64,000 nt of DNA, taken from Deltaproteobacteria bacterium. GTDB taxonomy: Bacteria > Myxococcota > UBA727 > VGSZ01. Made by a program: the position numbers and the translations under genes. Shown piece by piece: positions 26,914-35,134 of this stretch. The notes beneath the pieces were generated by a model. It worked only from the letters and a program-made list of their open reading frames with translations, searched no databases and was not told the origin of the DNA. The stretch's first letter is position 1, and each line of letters starts with the position of its first letter. The DNA lies in assembly GCA_016177705.1 (NCBI GenBank), contig JACOUT010000017.1, forward strand, positions 1 through 64,000. The letters are read 5' to 3'.

Positions 26914-27794
26914 GGCAGGTCTTCGAGCAGCGTGAGCGCGCCGCCACCCGCACCCGCCTGCACGCGCGCGCGCGCGCCGAGCGGCAGCGCGCGGTTCGGC
27001 GCCGCGTGGCCGGCGTGAAGGCCGGTCGCCAACGGGATGCCGGCTGCGCCCAGGCGCTCGGCGAACACGTCGAGCGCGGCCGGCGCCGCGTCGCGGGCGC
27101 CGCTGCCATTCGTCGGCTCCACGCAGTTGGTCAGGTGGCCCGCGACCACGGCGCGAACGCCGCTGAGCGCGCCCGCCGCCAGCAACTGCGTCAGCATTCG
27201 ATCGACGCGGTAGGGGCGCTCGCCCACCTCCTCGAGCACGAGCACGGCGCCGTCGAGGTTGGGGAAGCTCGGCGTGCCGACCAAGGCGCACAGCACGCAC
27301 AGGTTGCCGGCGAACAGCCGGCCCTCGACGTCGACGGCGGCCCCGGCGGCGAGCGGCAGCGCGGTGCCGCGCGCGCGCCGCTCGAGCACTGCCAGACAGT
27401 GCTCGAAGCTGTCGGCGGGCTCGGCCGCGAGCGTGGTCGCGAGCGGGCCGTGCACGCAGTGAATCCCCTGGCCCCACAGGTGCGCGAACAGCGCCGTGGC
27501 GTCGGAGAAGCCGATCACGGTGGGCGAGCGGCCGCGCGGCGCGGCGATGCGGGACAGAATGCGCGTCAGGCCGTAGCCGCCGCGCGCGAGCCAGAGCACG
27601 TCGACGTCGGCGGCGAGGGCGTCCACCAGGGACGCCGCCCGCGCGCCGTCGTCGCCGTTGAGATAAGCGTGGCGGCCGCGCACCACGCCGCTCGCGTCCT
27701 CGACCGCCATGCCGGCGGCGCGCAGGCGCGCCACGCCGGCCGCGAGCGTGTCGAGGGGAGGTGGACTCGAGGGCGCGTCGATGCGAATGCGCAT
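26910..27794 (-). CDS. LD-carboxypeptidase (S66 family)
   Basis: 294 aa. Family S66 enzymes release the terminal D-Ala from murein tetrapeptides during cytoplasmic peptidoglycan recycling; MccF-type members instead give resistance to microcin C-like compounds. The nucleophile Ser lies in VIGFSDATALF, the Glu in LVLEEVGERPYRVDRML and the His in TGLHAGHAAPN, so the Ser-Glu-His triad is intact. The conserved ARGGYGLTRIL block is also present. The leader before the fold is a little shorter than in E. coli LdcA. It is co-translated with the serine hydrolase downstream, and together with namZ in this window points to muropeptide salvage. Confidence 0.9.
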   Translation of the reverse strand: MRIRIDAPSSPPPLDTLAAGVARLRAAGMAVEDASGVVRGRHAYLNGDDGARAASLVDALAADVDVLWLARGGYGLTRILSRIAAPRGRSPTVIGFSDATALFAHLWGQGIHCVHGPLATTLAAEPADSFEHCLAVLERRARGTALPLAAGAAVDVEGRLFAGNLCVLCALVGTPSFPNLDGAVLVLEEVGERPYRVDRMLTQLLAAGALSGVRAVVAGHLTNCVEPTNGSGARDAAPAALDVFAERLGAAGIPLATGLHAGHAAPNRALPLGARARVQAGAGGGALTLLEDLP

Positions 27795-27821
27795 CGCGGG
27801 CCTTCTACCTCCCCTGCGGCG

Positions 27822-27977
27822 TCAGGCGAAGCGGCGCTTGTGCACGCGCGCCAACACCATGCGCTGCGCAACCACGGCAGCCAGGCCCTCGTCCTTCAGC
27901 TCAGCCAGCGCAGCCTCGTAGAAGGCGGCGGCGAGATCACCGAGGGTGGTACGGATGGTGTTGGTCGAGCGCTTCAT
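27822..27977 (-). CDS. Small basic protein, 51 aa, unknown function
   Basis: Starts MKRSTNTIRTTLGDLAAAF and ends in the basic tail VHKRRFA. ATG 27977 is preceded by GAGGAG at a good 8-nt spacing, which makes it more credible than a random short frame. The middle forms a strong amphipathic helix (DLAAAFYEAALAELKDEGLAAVVAQRM, about 27 residues, not fully written in one run elsewhere). It lies 27 bp upstream of the LD-carboxypeptidase on the same strand and could be its operon leader. Myxobacterial genomes carry similar tiny helical proteins of unknown role. Confidence 0.6.
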   Translation of the reverse strand: MKRSTNTIRTTLGDLAAAFYEAALAELKDEGLAAVVAQRMVLARVHKRRFA

Positions 27978-28233
27978 CGTGTGCTCCTCTGCTCGCTGGA
28001 GTTCAGATGCACGCGCGAGGCCAGCGGTTCCCACCGGCGTGCGCGGATCACAGCGCGTTCAAAGGTCGCGTCAGGACGCGCCGCACGGCCGGTCGCCGTT
28101 CTCAGCGCGAACGTGCACACCGTGTCCGTGCCGACGCGCCCGCGTCACGCCTGACACGGTGGGCGGTGTGCGGATCGTGACGCTCGCGCCCTTCGCGATG
28201 TCGGGAAAGGTAGACGCCAGCGGCGACAGCCGC
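27978..28233. other. Intergenic region, nothing recognised
   Basis: 256 bp between the small basic protein and the alpha/beta hydrolase gene, both on the minus strand. It should hold the promoter for the small protein and LD-carboxypeptidase pair. I see no convincing hairpin, repeat or ORF on either strand. Confidence 0.4.
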
Positions 28234-29100
28234 TCAGGCGATCGCTTCCTTGAGCGCAGCGATGAAGCCGCCCGGCTGCTCGACCGGCGGCTCATGCCCG
28301 CTGCCCTTGACCACGTGCAGGCGCGCGCCGGCGATGCGTGCGGCTATGGTCTTGCCGCAGCGCTCGAGCGGAAACAGCTTGTCGCGCTCGCCCCAGATGA
28401 GCGCGGTCGGCACCCTGACGTCGGCGAAACGCGCGGAGAAGGTCTTGTAGACCTTGGGCGACACCATGCGCGTCAGCGTTGCGTACGCGGCCTCCTTGCC
28501 GGCCCGCTCGCCGAGGATGCGCTGCATGTCGTCGACGACGGTCGGGTCGTAGACCGAGGGCTCGGCGTAGACGTCCTTCTTCAGGAAGTCGTCGAGCGTC
28601 TTGCGCGTGCCGCCGAGCGCCATGAAAAGCGGCTTGCCGATGAGTGGCGCCTGCAAGACCATGCCGATCAGCGGCGGCGGCACCTCGATGCCGGCCGAGT
28701 CGATGAGCACCAGGCGCTTGATGCGCTCCGGGTGGCGAACGGCGAGCTCGGTGGCCGCCATGCCGCCCATCGATTGCGCCACCAGGTGGAATGGATCCTT
28801 GAGGCCGACCGCGTCGGCGAAGGCGAGCAGCTCCTCGGCGTAAAACGGCGCGTCGTAGGCCACGGTCGCCGGATCGGGCTTGTCGGAGTCGCCGAAGCCG
28901 ACGAGGTCGAGCGCGTAGAAGTGGAACAGCTCCCCGAGCTCGGCCCAGACGCGGCGGTAGAGCGCGTGGCTCGCGATCCAGCCGTGCAGCAGGATGGCCT
29001 TGGGCAGCTCCGGGCGGCCGCCCTCGACGTAGCAGACGCGGTGGCGCCCGGCGGTGATGAAGCGCTTCGGGGGCTGCTCGGGCAAGACCGGTGGGCTCAT
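28234..29100 (-). CDS. Alpha/beta-fold hydrolase
   Basis: 288 aa. Classic alpha/beta hydrolase: oxyanion region ILLHGWIASHALYRRVW, nucleophile elbow VAQSMGGMA (Ala replaces the first Gly of GxSxG), acidic residue in LIWGERDKLFPLE and catalytic His in VVKGSGHEPPVEQP, in the right order. A cap domain lies between about residues 135 and 205. No signal peptide. Substrate unknown; family members include esterases, C-C hydrolases and haloalkane dehalogenases. ATG 29100 overlaps the UPF0158 gene stop (ATGA), so it is the second gene of a two-gene operon. Confidence 0.88.
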   Translation of the reverse strand: MSPPVLPEQPPKRFITAGRHRVCYVEGGRPELPKAILLHGWIASHALYRRVWAELGELFHFYALDLVGFGDSDKPDPATVAYDAPFYAEELLAFADAVGLKDPFHLVAQSMGGMAATELAVRHPERIKRLVLIDSAGIEVPPPLIGMVLQAPLIGKPLFMALGGTRKTLDDFLKKDVYAEPSVYDPTVVDDMQRILGERAGKEAAYATLTRMVSPKVYKTFSARFADVRVPTALIWGERDKLFPLERCGKTIAARIAGARLHVVKGSGHEPPVEQPGGFIAALKEAIA

Positions 29101-29741
29101 CGATCGCTCCTGCGTCGCGTGACCGTGAATTCCTGGGTGACGTCCTGCGCCAGGCGCTCGAACGCGGCCGGGCCGAACAAGTAGCGGTACTCCTCGCCGT
29201 GGGCGCGTGCCCAGGAGAGCACGAACGAGCGCAGCTCCTCGACCTCGACCTTCTCGTCGACGGCCGGCGCGCCCTCCTCGCTGGCCCCGCTCTCGCGGCC
29301 GGCGTCCGGCCCCGGCGTCATCGGCAGGTCGAGCCCCCAGGCGGGCATCTCCTCCACCACGACGCGGTGCGTCTTGAGCCACTCCAAGATGTGACGGTGC
29401 AGCAGCACGTCGCGGAAGGAGAACCAGCGCTTGCGCTCCTCGGGGAAGCGCGAGACCACGTCCTTGAAGCGGCGGAAGGCGCCCTTGCCGACGATGGAGT
29501 CTTGCAGCCGCTCCTTGAGCGGCAGGTGCGTCACCGTCTCGATGAAGCGCTCCATCATGCGGTACTGCTCGCGGGAGGGCACCGGCTCCACCTCGAGCCA
29601 CTCGGCCGTCACCGGCGCGCGCGTCGCCGGGTCGAAGCTCTCGATGGCGCCGGTCTTCCGGTTGAGGAAGGCGCGCACGCCCGGCGCGTGGCTCTCGAAG
29701 GCGGTCTCGAGCAGCACGAAGTCGATGGCGATCCCCGTCAT
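29097..29741 (-). CDS. UPF0158-family protein
   Basis: 214 aa, starting at ATG 29741. The pattern of UPF0158 is visible: an early beta strand FLNRKTGAIESFD, the helical core REQYRMMERFIETV and KERLQDSIVGKGAFRRFKDVV, and WFSFRDVLLHRHILEWLKTH. The C-terminal part adds an acidic linker (about residues 145-170) and a helix ending EFTVTRRRSDR. The family's function is unknown. It is translationally coupled to the alpha/beta hydrolase downstream. The divergent small gene at 29856 begins 114 bp away. Confidence 0.8.
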   Translation of the reverse strand: MTGIAIDFVLLETAFESHAPGVRAFLNRKTGAIESFDPATRAPVTAEWLEVEPVPSREQYRMMERFIETVTHLPLKERLQDSIVGKGAFRRFKDVVSRFPEERKRWFSFRDVLLHRHILEWLKTHRVVVEEMPAWGLDLPMTPGPDAGRESGASEEGAPAVDEKVEVEELRSFVLSWARAHGEEYRYLFGPAAFERLAQDVTQEFTVTRRRSDR

Positions 29742-29855
29742 GCTCGCTCCGCCCCGCGTGACCGTAGCCATCGCCACAGTGCTCGCCAAACTGGCACCGA
29801 CGTGGCTATCACGGGTACCCCAGACGAGGAACCCCGGCCGGCGCCGCCCACGACC

Positions 29856-30269
29856 ATGAAGATCGACCGCTCCTCTCACCTTCGACGCGCCCTCGAGCAG
29901 GTCGGCAACAACCCGGCGCGCCTCGAGGAGTCGCTCGACCAACTGCTGGCGCAGACCGGCGCCACCGCCGCCGAGCTGCGCACCCTGCTGGCGCAGGTCG
30001 ACCAGTTCGGTGGGGAACAGGGCGCGGATCAGCGCGCTGCGCTCGAGGCGCTGCTCGATCGCCGCCAGGCGCGCACGGTCGAGCCGGCCGCGCAGGGCGT
30101 GCGCGCGCACGCGGTGCGCGCGCTCAAGCACAAGCCGTGGTTCCTCGGCGTCACCGACAAGCCCGCGCTGTCATCGCCGCTGTTTCCCGAGCCGCCCAAG
30201 GACGTGGAGGTGGCGGGCGAGAAGCTCGCCAAGGACGAGCTGGCGCGGATGCTGCGCGGCGTCGGCTGA
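29856..30269 (+). CDS. Small soluble protein of unknown function
   Basis: 137 aa from ATG 29856; GTG 29802 in frame would add 18 residues of Pro-rich sequence. The N-terminal 80 residues are helical with a possible short coiled coil (LRRALEQVGNNPARLEESLDQLL as two helices), and the C-terminal part carries a WFLGV motif and a Pro-rich segment. No family recognised. It stands between the divergent UPF0158 operon and the convergent phosphodiesterase gene, whose stop is 10 bp away. Confidence 0.5.
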   Translation: MKIDRSSHLRRALEQVGNNPARLEESLDQLLAQTGATAAELRTLLAQVDQFGGEQGADQRAALEALLDRRQARTVEPAAQGVRAHAVRALKHKPWFLGVTDKPALSSPLFPEPPKDVEVAGEKLAKDELARMLRGVG

Positions 30270-30279
30270 CCGCCGCCGC

Positions 30280-31905
30280 TCAATCCCCGACGGCCGACAC
30301 CGGGCGCCCGCTCGCCAGATCCGGCGGTGGCACGCCGAGCAAGAACGCGAGCGTCGGTGCCACGTCGCGCGGGTCGACGGCGTCGGCGTAGCGCCCTGCG
30401 CGCACGCCGGCGCCGAGCACGAGCAGCGGCACGCGGCGGTCGTAGACGTACGGCGTGCCGTGGTCGGTGCCGCGCTTGGCGTCGTTCTCCAAGAAGACCA
30501 CGCGCGGCTGCTGCCGCACGAAGATGGCGGCGTGGCGACCGGGAAAGGCCGCCTCGCGCATCAACGGCGACCAGGCGTCGGTGTCGGCCGGGTCGTTCAT
30601 GTCGTAGACGCGCGCGATGCCGGGCAGGGCGCCCACGGCGGTGCGCACGGCGGCCAGCGTGCGCGTCGTCTCGATCGCGCTCAGATCGGCCGTGTCGATG
30701 AAGAGCTGCGGCGGCAGGAACGCGAGCACGCGGCTCTTCTTGGCGGCGCCCTTGGCCGCGGCACCGGCAGCGGCGCGCTCGGCGGCCTCGACCACCTGCG
30801 ACGTGGGCAGGATGCCGCCCGGCAGCTTGCCGCCCTCGAGTGGCGCCGGCAGCGGCGGCGCGCCGTGGTCGGCGGTGACGACCATGGCGAGTGCGCGCCG
30901 GCCGACGCGCGCGTCGAGCGCGCGCACGAAGGCCCGCAGCGCCAGGTCCGCGCGCCGCACGGTGTCGAGCTGCTCGAGGCTGTCGGGGCCGAAGTTGTGC
31001 CCGATGTAGTCGGTGGTGGAGATGCTGACGACGAGCAGATCGGGCTCGTCGTCGGCGCCGAGGGCGAGCTGGTCGACGGCGGCGAGCGCGAGCGTGAACA
31101 CGTCGTCCATGGCGCCCGGCTGCATGCGGTACAGGCTGCGCTGCTGCTCGGGCGGCAGCGCGCGGTGGTCATGGGGGAAGGTGACGGACAAGCCCTTGGC
31201 GCTGCCTTCGCCGGGGCGATCGTCGGGCGGCGCGAGCCAGGCGAGCGCGGGGGGCAGCGGCAACGGCGTCCATGGGCCCGCGGCCATGCCCTTCTTCGGC
31301 AAGTCGGCGCCGAGCTGCTCGAGCCACGGTGGCACTGCCTCCACCCAGTACTTGCCGGTGACGTAGCGCCCCTGCTCGACGTCGTACCAGACGGCCAGGT
31401 CGGCGGCGCGGCCGCCCGACAGCACGGCGGCGCGGTCCTTCAGGCTGACGGTGACCACGCGGGCCCGGCCGCCGCTCTCGGCCTTCATGGCGTCGCCCAG
31501 TGTCGGCGCCACGAGCTGGAGCGGGCTCCTGCCCACGCCGGCGGAGGCACCGAACACCTGGTAGCGCGCATCCTCGACGACGTACTGGCGCTTGCCGCCC
31601 CCGTACCACTGGTTGGTGACGATGCCATGCACCACCGGGTTGGCGCCGGTCAGGAGCGTGGCGTGCCCAGGCGAGGTCTCGGTGCTCGCGAAGGAGTAAA
31701 GCGCGTCGTAGCGCGCCGCGTCGAGCCCGCCAAACCCGCCCGGGCCGAACAGGGGCGCGTAGCGATCGACCTCGACCGAGCGCAACTGATCGAAGACCAC
31801 AACGACGCCGAGGCGTGGGCGCGCCAGCGCCGCCGTCGACAGCAGAAGGGAGAGCGCGAGGCCGGCGAGCGCGCGAGCGTGGCGCAACTTCATCGAGGAC
31901 AGCAT
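30280..31905 (-). CDS. Secreted alkaline phosphatase-superfamily phosphodiesterase/pyrophosphatase
   Basis: 541 aa. Signal peptide HARALAGLALSLLLSTAALA. The type I phosphodiesterase/nucleotide pyrophosphatase fold is shown by the metal Asp in VVVFDQLRS, the Thr nucleophile in STETSPGHATLLTG followed by NPVVHGIV, the metal-binding DY/H in STTDYIGHNFGPDS, DH in VTADHGAPP, and a C-terminal His in RGTDHGTPYVYD. This matches the PafA-like periplasmic phosphatase group, which cleaves phosphate mono- or diesters using two metal ions. ATG 31905 is listed; ATG 31893 is an equally good start that begins the signal peptide more neatly. It is the last gene of the minus-strand run from holB. Confidence 0.88.
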   Translation of the reverse strand: MLSSMKLRHARALAGLALSLLLSTAALARPRLGVVVVFDQLRSVEVDRYAPLFGPGGFGGLDAARYDALYSFASTETSPGHATLLTGANPVVHGIVTNQWYGGGKRQYVVEDARYQVFGASAGVGRSPLQLVAPTLGDAMKAESGGRARVVTVSLKDRAAVLSGGRAADLAVWYDVEQGRYVTGKYWVEAVPPWLEQLGADLPKKGMAAGPWTPLPLPPALAWLAPPDDRPGEGSAKGLSVTFPHDHRALPPEQQRSLYRMQPGAMDDVFTLALAAVDQLALGADDEPDLLVVSISTTDYIGHNFGPDSLEQLDTVRRADLALRAFVRALDARVGRRALAMVVTADHGAPPLPAPLEGGKLPGGILPTSQVVEAAERAAAGAAAKGAAKKSRVLAFLPPQLFIDTADLSAIETTRTLAAVRTAVGALPGIARVYDMNDPADTDAWSPLMREAAFPGRHAAIFVRQQPRVVFLENDAKRGTDHGTPYVYDRRVPLLVLGAGVRAGRYADAVDPRDVAPTLAFLLGVPPPDLASGRPVSAVGD

Positions 31906-31925
31906 GAGCGGGGGCTCGCCCGAGG

Positions 31926-32522
31926 TCAAAGAACCGGCAGCAGGCCCTCGCGCACCAGCGCGGCGCGGGCCTCCCCCGGTCCCTTCACCACGTGGGCGCG
32001 AATGCCGAGCGCGCGCGCCGCCGCCACGTTGTCGGCCCGGTCGTCCACAAACACGGGTCGGGCGCCGAGCCGGGCCAGACCCCGCCGGAAGAACTCCGGG
32101 TCGGGCTTCTGCGCGCCGAGCGCGAAGGAGACGTGGTCGAGGGGGACTCGCGGGAGCGCGCGCGCCATCTTGGCGAGGTGGATCGGGTCGGTGTTGCTCC
32201 ACCAGACGACGGCGAGCCCGGCCGCCAGGCACTCCTCGGCGAGGGCGCGGCCGTCGGCGCGCACGTTGACGATGGCGGCCCACGCCGCCTCCACCACCGC
32301 CGGCTCGCGGCGAAGGGCCCGCGCCGCCGCTTGGGTGAAGCCGGCGCCGTCGAGCGCGCCGACGGTGACCGCGTCGTGGATGCCGCCGGCAAAGAACGCC
32401 CGCTCGATGTCCTCGAGCGGCACCCCGAGCGCGCGCGCCGCCGCGCCGTGGTCGACGTCGACCAACACGCCGCCGAGGTCGAACGCCACCGTCGCCGGCT
32501 TAGGCGGAGGCGCCGTGCTCAT
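31926..32522 (-). CDS. HAD-superfamily hydrolase
   Basis: 198 aa. HAD motif I AFDLGGVLVDVD supplies the nucleophile Asp (the second Asp of DxD is replaced by Gly in DLGG, as is common in the epoxide-hydrolase/YihX-like subgroup), motif II is VVWWSNTDP, motif III Lys is in FALGAQKPDPEFF and motif IV is VFVDDRADNVAAARALG. A short helical cap lies between motifs I and II. Expected to dephosphorylate a small metabolite in the cytoplasm; the substrate cannot be told. ATG 32522 overlaps the stop of the gene upstream by 4 bp, so it is coupled to the membrane protein and holB. Confidence 0.88.
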   Translation of the reverse strand: MSTAPPPKPATVAFDLGGVLVDVDHGAAARALGVPLEDIERAFFAGGIHDAVTVGALDGAGFTQAAARALRREPAVVEAAWAAIVNVRADGRALAEECLAAGLAVVWWSNTDPIHLAKMARALPRVPLDHVSFALGAQKPDPEFFRRGLARLGARPVFVDDRADNVAAARALGIRAHVVKGPGEARAALVREGLLPVL

Positions 32523-33169
32523 CGGACCTGCAGCGTGCCGACGCGGATGCGGTCGACGCCGTCGTGCACCGCGTCGTCGCCGCCGGTGAAGGGCAGGCGG
32601 TCGTCGCCGATGTAGAAGCCGATCCACACGTCGTAGGCGCCGGACGGCGCGTCCTTGGGCACCGACCCGTTCCAGGCATCGGTGATGACCTCGCCCTTCT
32701 GCCACAGCGTCGTCGAGTAGCGGCCCCGCGCCGGGAAGTGATCGCCGTGAATGCGGAAGCTGCCTTGCTTGGCGTCGATGTGCAGGAACACCTGCCAGTC
32801 CTGATCGAGCCCCGCGAGTGACTCGAAGAAGAAGCGCACGGCGAGGGGGTCGCCGGCGGCGAGGGGTGCCTGCGGCAGATCGGCGCCGTGGACGCGCACG
32901 GCGTTGCCGAGCACGGCGTCGATCTTGGAGCGCGGCTGGGGCGGCACGCGCGACACGATGCCCGCCAGGTCCTCGGCGCTGGCGCCGGCTCGTGACGTGC
33001 CCACCGCCGAGGGCCTCGGCAGCGCGATCACGCCGACGACGAAGGCGAGCAGCGGCACGGCCAGCACCACCGCCCAGCGCGCCACCGACTCGCGCGCAGT
33101 CTCCGGCGGGGGCTCGCTCGTCGCGGGCGCGGCGCTCGTCGTCGGCGCGGTGGCACGGTGCGTCGCCAT
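32519..33169 (-). CDS. Single-pass membrane protein with beta-rich extracytoplasmic domain
   Basis: 216 aa. A disordered cytoplasmic N-terminus rich in Ala/Thr/Pro precedes one TM helix (VARWAVVLAVPLLAFVVGVIAL, residues about 30-50, written here in part as VVLAVPLLAFVVGVIAL). The outer part ends in a beta-sandwich-like domain: VRFFFESLAGLDQDWQVFLH, FRIHGDHFPARGRYSTTLW, GEVITDAWNGSVP and YDVWIGFYIGD. Domains of this appearance occur at the C-terminus of membrane glycosyltransferases, but no enzyme domain is present here. Function unknown. It starts 8 bp after the holB stop and overlaps the HAD gene. Confidence 0.6.
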   Translation of the reverse strand: MATHRATAPTTSAAPATSEPPPETARESVARWAVVLAVPLLAFVVGVIALPRPSAVGTSRAGASAEDLAGIVSRVPPQPRSKIDAVLGNAVRVHGADLPQAPLAAGDPLAVRFFFESLAGLDQDWQVFLHIDAKQGSFRIHGDHFPARGRYSTTLWQKGEVITDAWNGSVPKDAPSGAYDVWIGFYIGDDRLPFTGGDDAVHDGVDRIRVGTLQVR

Positions 33170-33177
33170 GGCGTCTG

Positions 33178-34197
33178 CTACCGCGTCGCGGGCCGCGCGG
33201 CGAGGCCCCGACCGAGCAACAGCTCCTCGAGCGCGAGCTGCACGGAGGCGTTGTGGGCGATGGCGGTGCGCGCGCGGCCGACGCGTTCGAGCAGGGCCGA
33301 GGCCTGTCGCCACGACGGCGTCCCGCCGCCGGCAGCACCGGCGCGCGCGGCGTCCGCCAGGCGTTGCTCCAGGCGGGTAAGCGCCTGCTCCACGTCGCTG
33401 CGCTCCTTGCCGACCGCCTCGGCGGCGTCGAGGCAGGCCGCGAGCGGGCCCACGTCACCTGCCTCGCCCAGCAAAGCGTCCCACAGTGCTTTCACGCCGT
33501 CCCCGTCCCCGTCCCCGCCACTGGCGGCCGAGAGATCGAGGGCGAGCGCGCGCGCCACCGAGCCGCGCGCCCGCCGCGCGCGCAGCTCGGCATCGGGCGT
33601 GCCAAGGCCACCCAGGATGGCGCGCAGGTCGCGCTCGGCGAGCGGCTGAAACGACAGGCGCAGGCAGCGTGACGCGATGGTCGGCAACACCGCACGCTCG
33701 TGCGGCGCCATCAGGATGACCACGGTGCGCTCGCCCGGCTCCTCGAGCGTCTTCAAGAGCGCGTTTTGCGCGTTCACGTTCATGCGGTGGGCGTCGACGA
33801 CCACCGCTACGCGATAGCCGCCCTGGTACGCGGTCATGCGCAGGCGCACCGACAGATCGCGCAGCGCGTCGACCAGGATGTCTTGGGACGGGCGGCGCTT
33901 GCCGTCGGGCTCCGCGCGTCCGCGCCGCACCGCCTCCGCTTCGCTCATCACCAGGTGCAGGTCGGGGTGGGCGCCGGCGCGGGCGCGCCGGCACGCGCCG
34001 CACGCGCCGCACCCCCACGGCGCGGCCTGGGGCTCGCCTCGGCGCTCGCACAGGAGCGCGCCCGCCAGACCGAGCGCGGCGCGCTCCCGGCCCACGCCTG
34101 CCTCGCCGACGAACAACAGCCCGTGGCCGAGACGGTCGTGCGCGAGCGCGTTTTCCAGCGCCGCCGAGACCCGTGGCTGGCCGATGAGGTAGGTCAC
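33178..34197 (-). CDS. holB: DNA polymerase III delta-prime subunit
   Basis: 339 aa. The clamp-loader delta-prime subunit is recognised by an N-terminal RFC-like AAA+ fold (LIGQPRVSAALENALAHDRLGHGLLFVG), a degenerate Walker A (GEAGVGRERAAL, lacking the Lys as expected for a non-hydrolysing subunit), a Zn-binding cluster CGACGACRR with an upstream Cys, the VVVDAHRMNVNAQNALLKTLEEP block, and the SRC motif in TIASRCLRLSFQ. It loads the beta clamp together with gamma/tau and delta. GTG 34197 is chosen because the fold starts there. It heads a four-gene minus-strand run; the usual partner tmk is not seen. Confidence 0.92.
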   Translation of the reverse strand: MTYLIGQPRVSAALENALAHDRLGHGLLFVGEAGVGRERAALGLAGALLCERRGEPQAAPWGCGACGACRRARAGAHPDLHLVMSEAEAVRRGRAEPDGKRRPSQDILVDALRDLSVRLRMTAYQGGYRVAVVVDAHRMNVNAQNALLKTLEEPGERTVVILMAPHERAVLPTIASRCLRLSFQPLAERDLRAILGGLGTPDAELRARRARGSVARALALDLSAASGGDGDGDGVKALWDALLGEAGDVGPLAACLDAAEAVGKERSDVEQALTRLEQRLADAARAGAAGGGTPSWRQASALLERVGRARTAIAHNASVQLALEELLLGRGLAARPATR

Positions 34198-34755
34198 GCG
34201 GCGCGGATAGCCGAAGGCACGGGGCAGGGGAAGCAGCGATCGGGACCCGGCCGACAAGGCGCGTGCGATCACCTGCCGACGCCCGATCCGACGAGCGCCG
34301 ACCGATGCAGGGACAGAGTTGCGTAAATAGCGCGCCGCCCGTCGCGATGAATTCTGCAATAACGCAACTCTGTCCCGGCTTCGAACGTGCGAAGCAGCGC
34401 AGCGCAGGCGCGCCGCTCGATCTCAGATCGTTCTGGAGGCATGCCGCGCAAGCTGTGGAAAAGCTGTGAAATTCCGCCCCGCGCTCGACGTGACGATCGC
34501 GCCGGCGTGCGGGCCGGCATCGTGCGCACGTCGAGATCGAGTTCGCGCCCGCAGCCGGCGACGATCGATCATCGACGGCGGCACGGGTTCTCTGCATGAT
34601 TGCCGCCGTCGATCGCCGCCGGGTCAGCGTCGAGGAATCGATCGGACCCACGGCGAGCGCATCGAGCCCGTCGATCCGCGGCATGCGGGGGGGCGGCGCC
34701 GAGGATGTTCACCAAACGCGCGGGGCGGGAGCCTCGCGCCACTCAGGAGAGAGAC
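34198..34755. other. 558-bp intergenic region with a palindromic relic
   Basis: Region between holB (minus) and the lysine-rich gene (plus), so it should hold both promoters. It contains the 15-bp inverted repeat at 34310-34376 within a locally AT-richer patch, a weaker small hairpin just to its right (CTTCG...CGAAG near 34379-34394), and no convincing ORF: frames crossing it have no start with a ribosome site and no family match. CAGGAGAGAG just before 34756 is the ribosome site for the next gene. Confidence 0.55.
34310..34376. repeat. REP/MITE-like palindrome, 15-bp perfect arms
   Basis: The left arm gggacagagttgcgt (34310-34324) is the exact reverse complement of the right arm (34362-34376), with a 37-nt AT-richer loop. 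The GGGACAGAG-type ends resemble palindromes moved by IS200-like REP-associated tyrosine transposases; this is from family knowledge, and no transposase is in the window. Confidence 0.55.
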
Positions 34756-35112
34756 ATGGGTACGCCCGAGAAGATGTTCAAGGCGGGGATTCAGCGTGAG
34801 CCGGGTTGGCTCTACTACTTCCACAACGGCAACGTCATGCGCACGCGCATGGTGCGTGGCGGCCAGAAGAAGCGCCCGGGCGACAAGCCCGAGGTCGTGC
34901 TGAAGACCGACGTGAAGCGCGAAGACGGCTACATCTACTACCTCGACAAGCAGGGCGATGTGTCCCGCTCGGTCGCGTCGCGCGGCGGCACCGCCCGCAA
35001 GAAGAAGCGCAAGGCGAAGGCCGCCAAGAAGAAGACCGCCAAGAAGAGCAAGAAGGGCGGCAAGGCCAAGAAGGCCAAGAAGGGCGGCAAGCGCAAGGGC
35101 AAGAAGCACTGA
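34756..35112 (+). CDS. Lysine-rich, histone H1-like small protein with duplicated YY motif
   Basis: 118 aa. The N-terminal half contains two copies of a short beta motif: QREPGWLYYFHNGNVMRTRM and KREDGYIYYLDKQGDVSRSV, about 36 residues apart. The C-terminal 45 residues are almost only Lys, Ala and Gly (KKKRKAKAAKKKTAKKSKK and more), like histone H1 or AlgP tails. Such tails bind DNA or RNA by charge, so a nucleoid-associated or ribosome-associated role is inferred. A strong CAGGAGAGAG site precedes ATG 34756, and a hairpin terminator follows the stop, suggesting a monocistronic, well-expressed gene. I recognise the motif only as typical of small myxobacterial proteins of unknown function. Confidence 0.78.
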   Translation: MGTPEKMFKAGIQREPGWLYYFHNGNVMRTRMVRGGQKKRPGDKPEVVLKTDVKREDGYIYYLDKQGDVSRSVASRGGTARKKKRKAKAAKKKTAKKSKKGGKAKKAKKGGKRKGKKH

Positions 35113-35134
35113 TCGCTTCCATCGCCTGACGCTG

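Noticed and set aside
32523..33458. Long upstream extension of the HAD hydrolase frame
   Set aside because: It is antiparallel-free but out of frame with the real membrane protein gene and rich in Arg; ATG 32522 with the HAD nucleophile motif is preferred.
34379..34394. Small CTTCG...CGAAG hairpin right of the palindrome
   Set aside because: A 5-bp stem is expected by chance and it has no T-run.
34600..34755. 52-residue upstream extension of the lysine-rich protein
   Set aside because: Arg-rich low-quality leader without a ribosome site; ATG 34756 follows CAGGAGAGAG.
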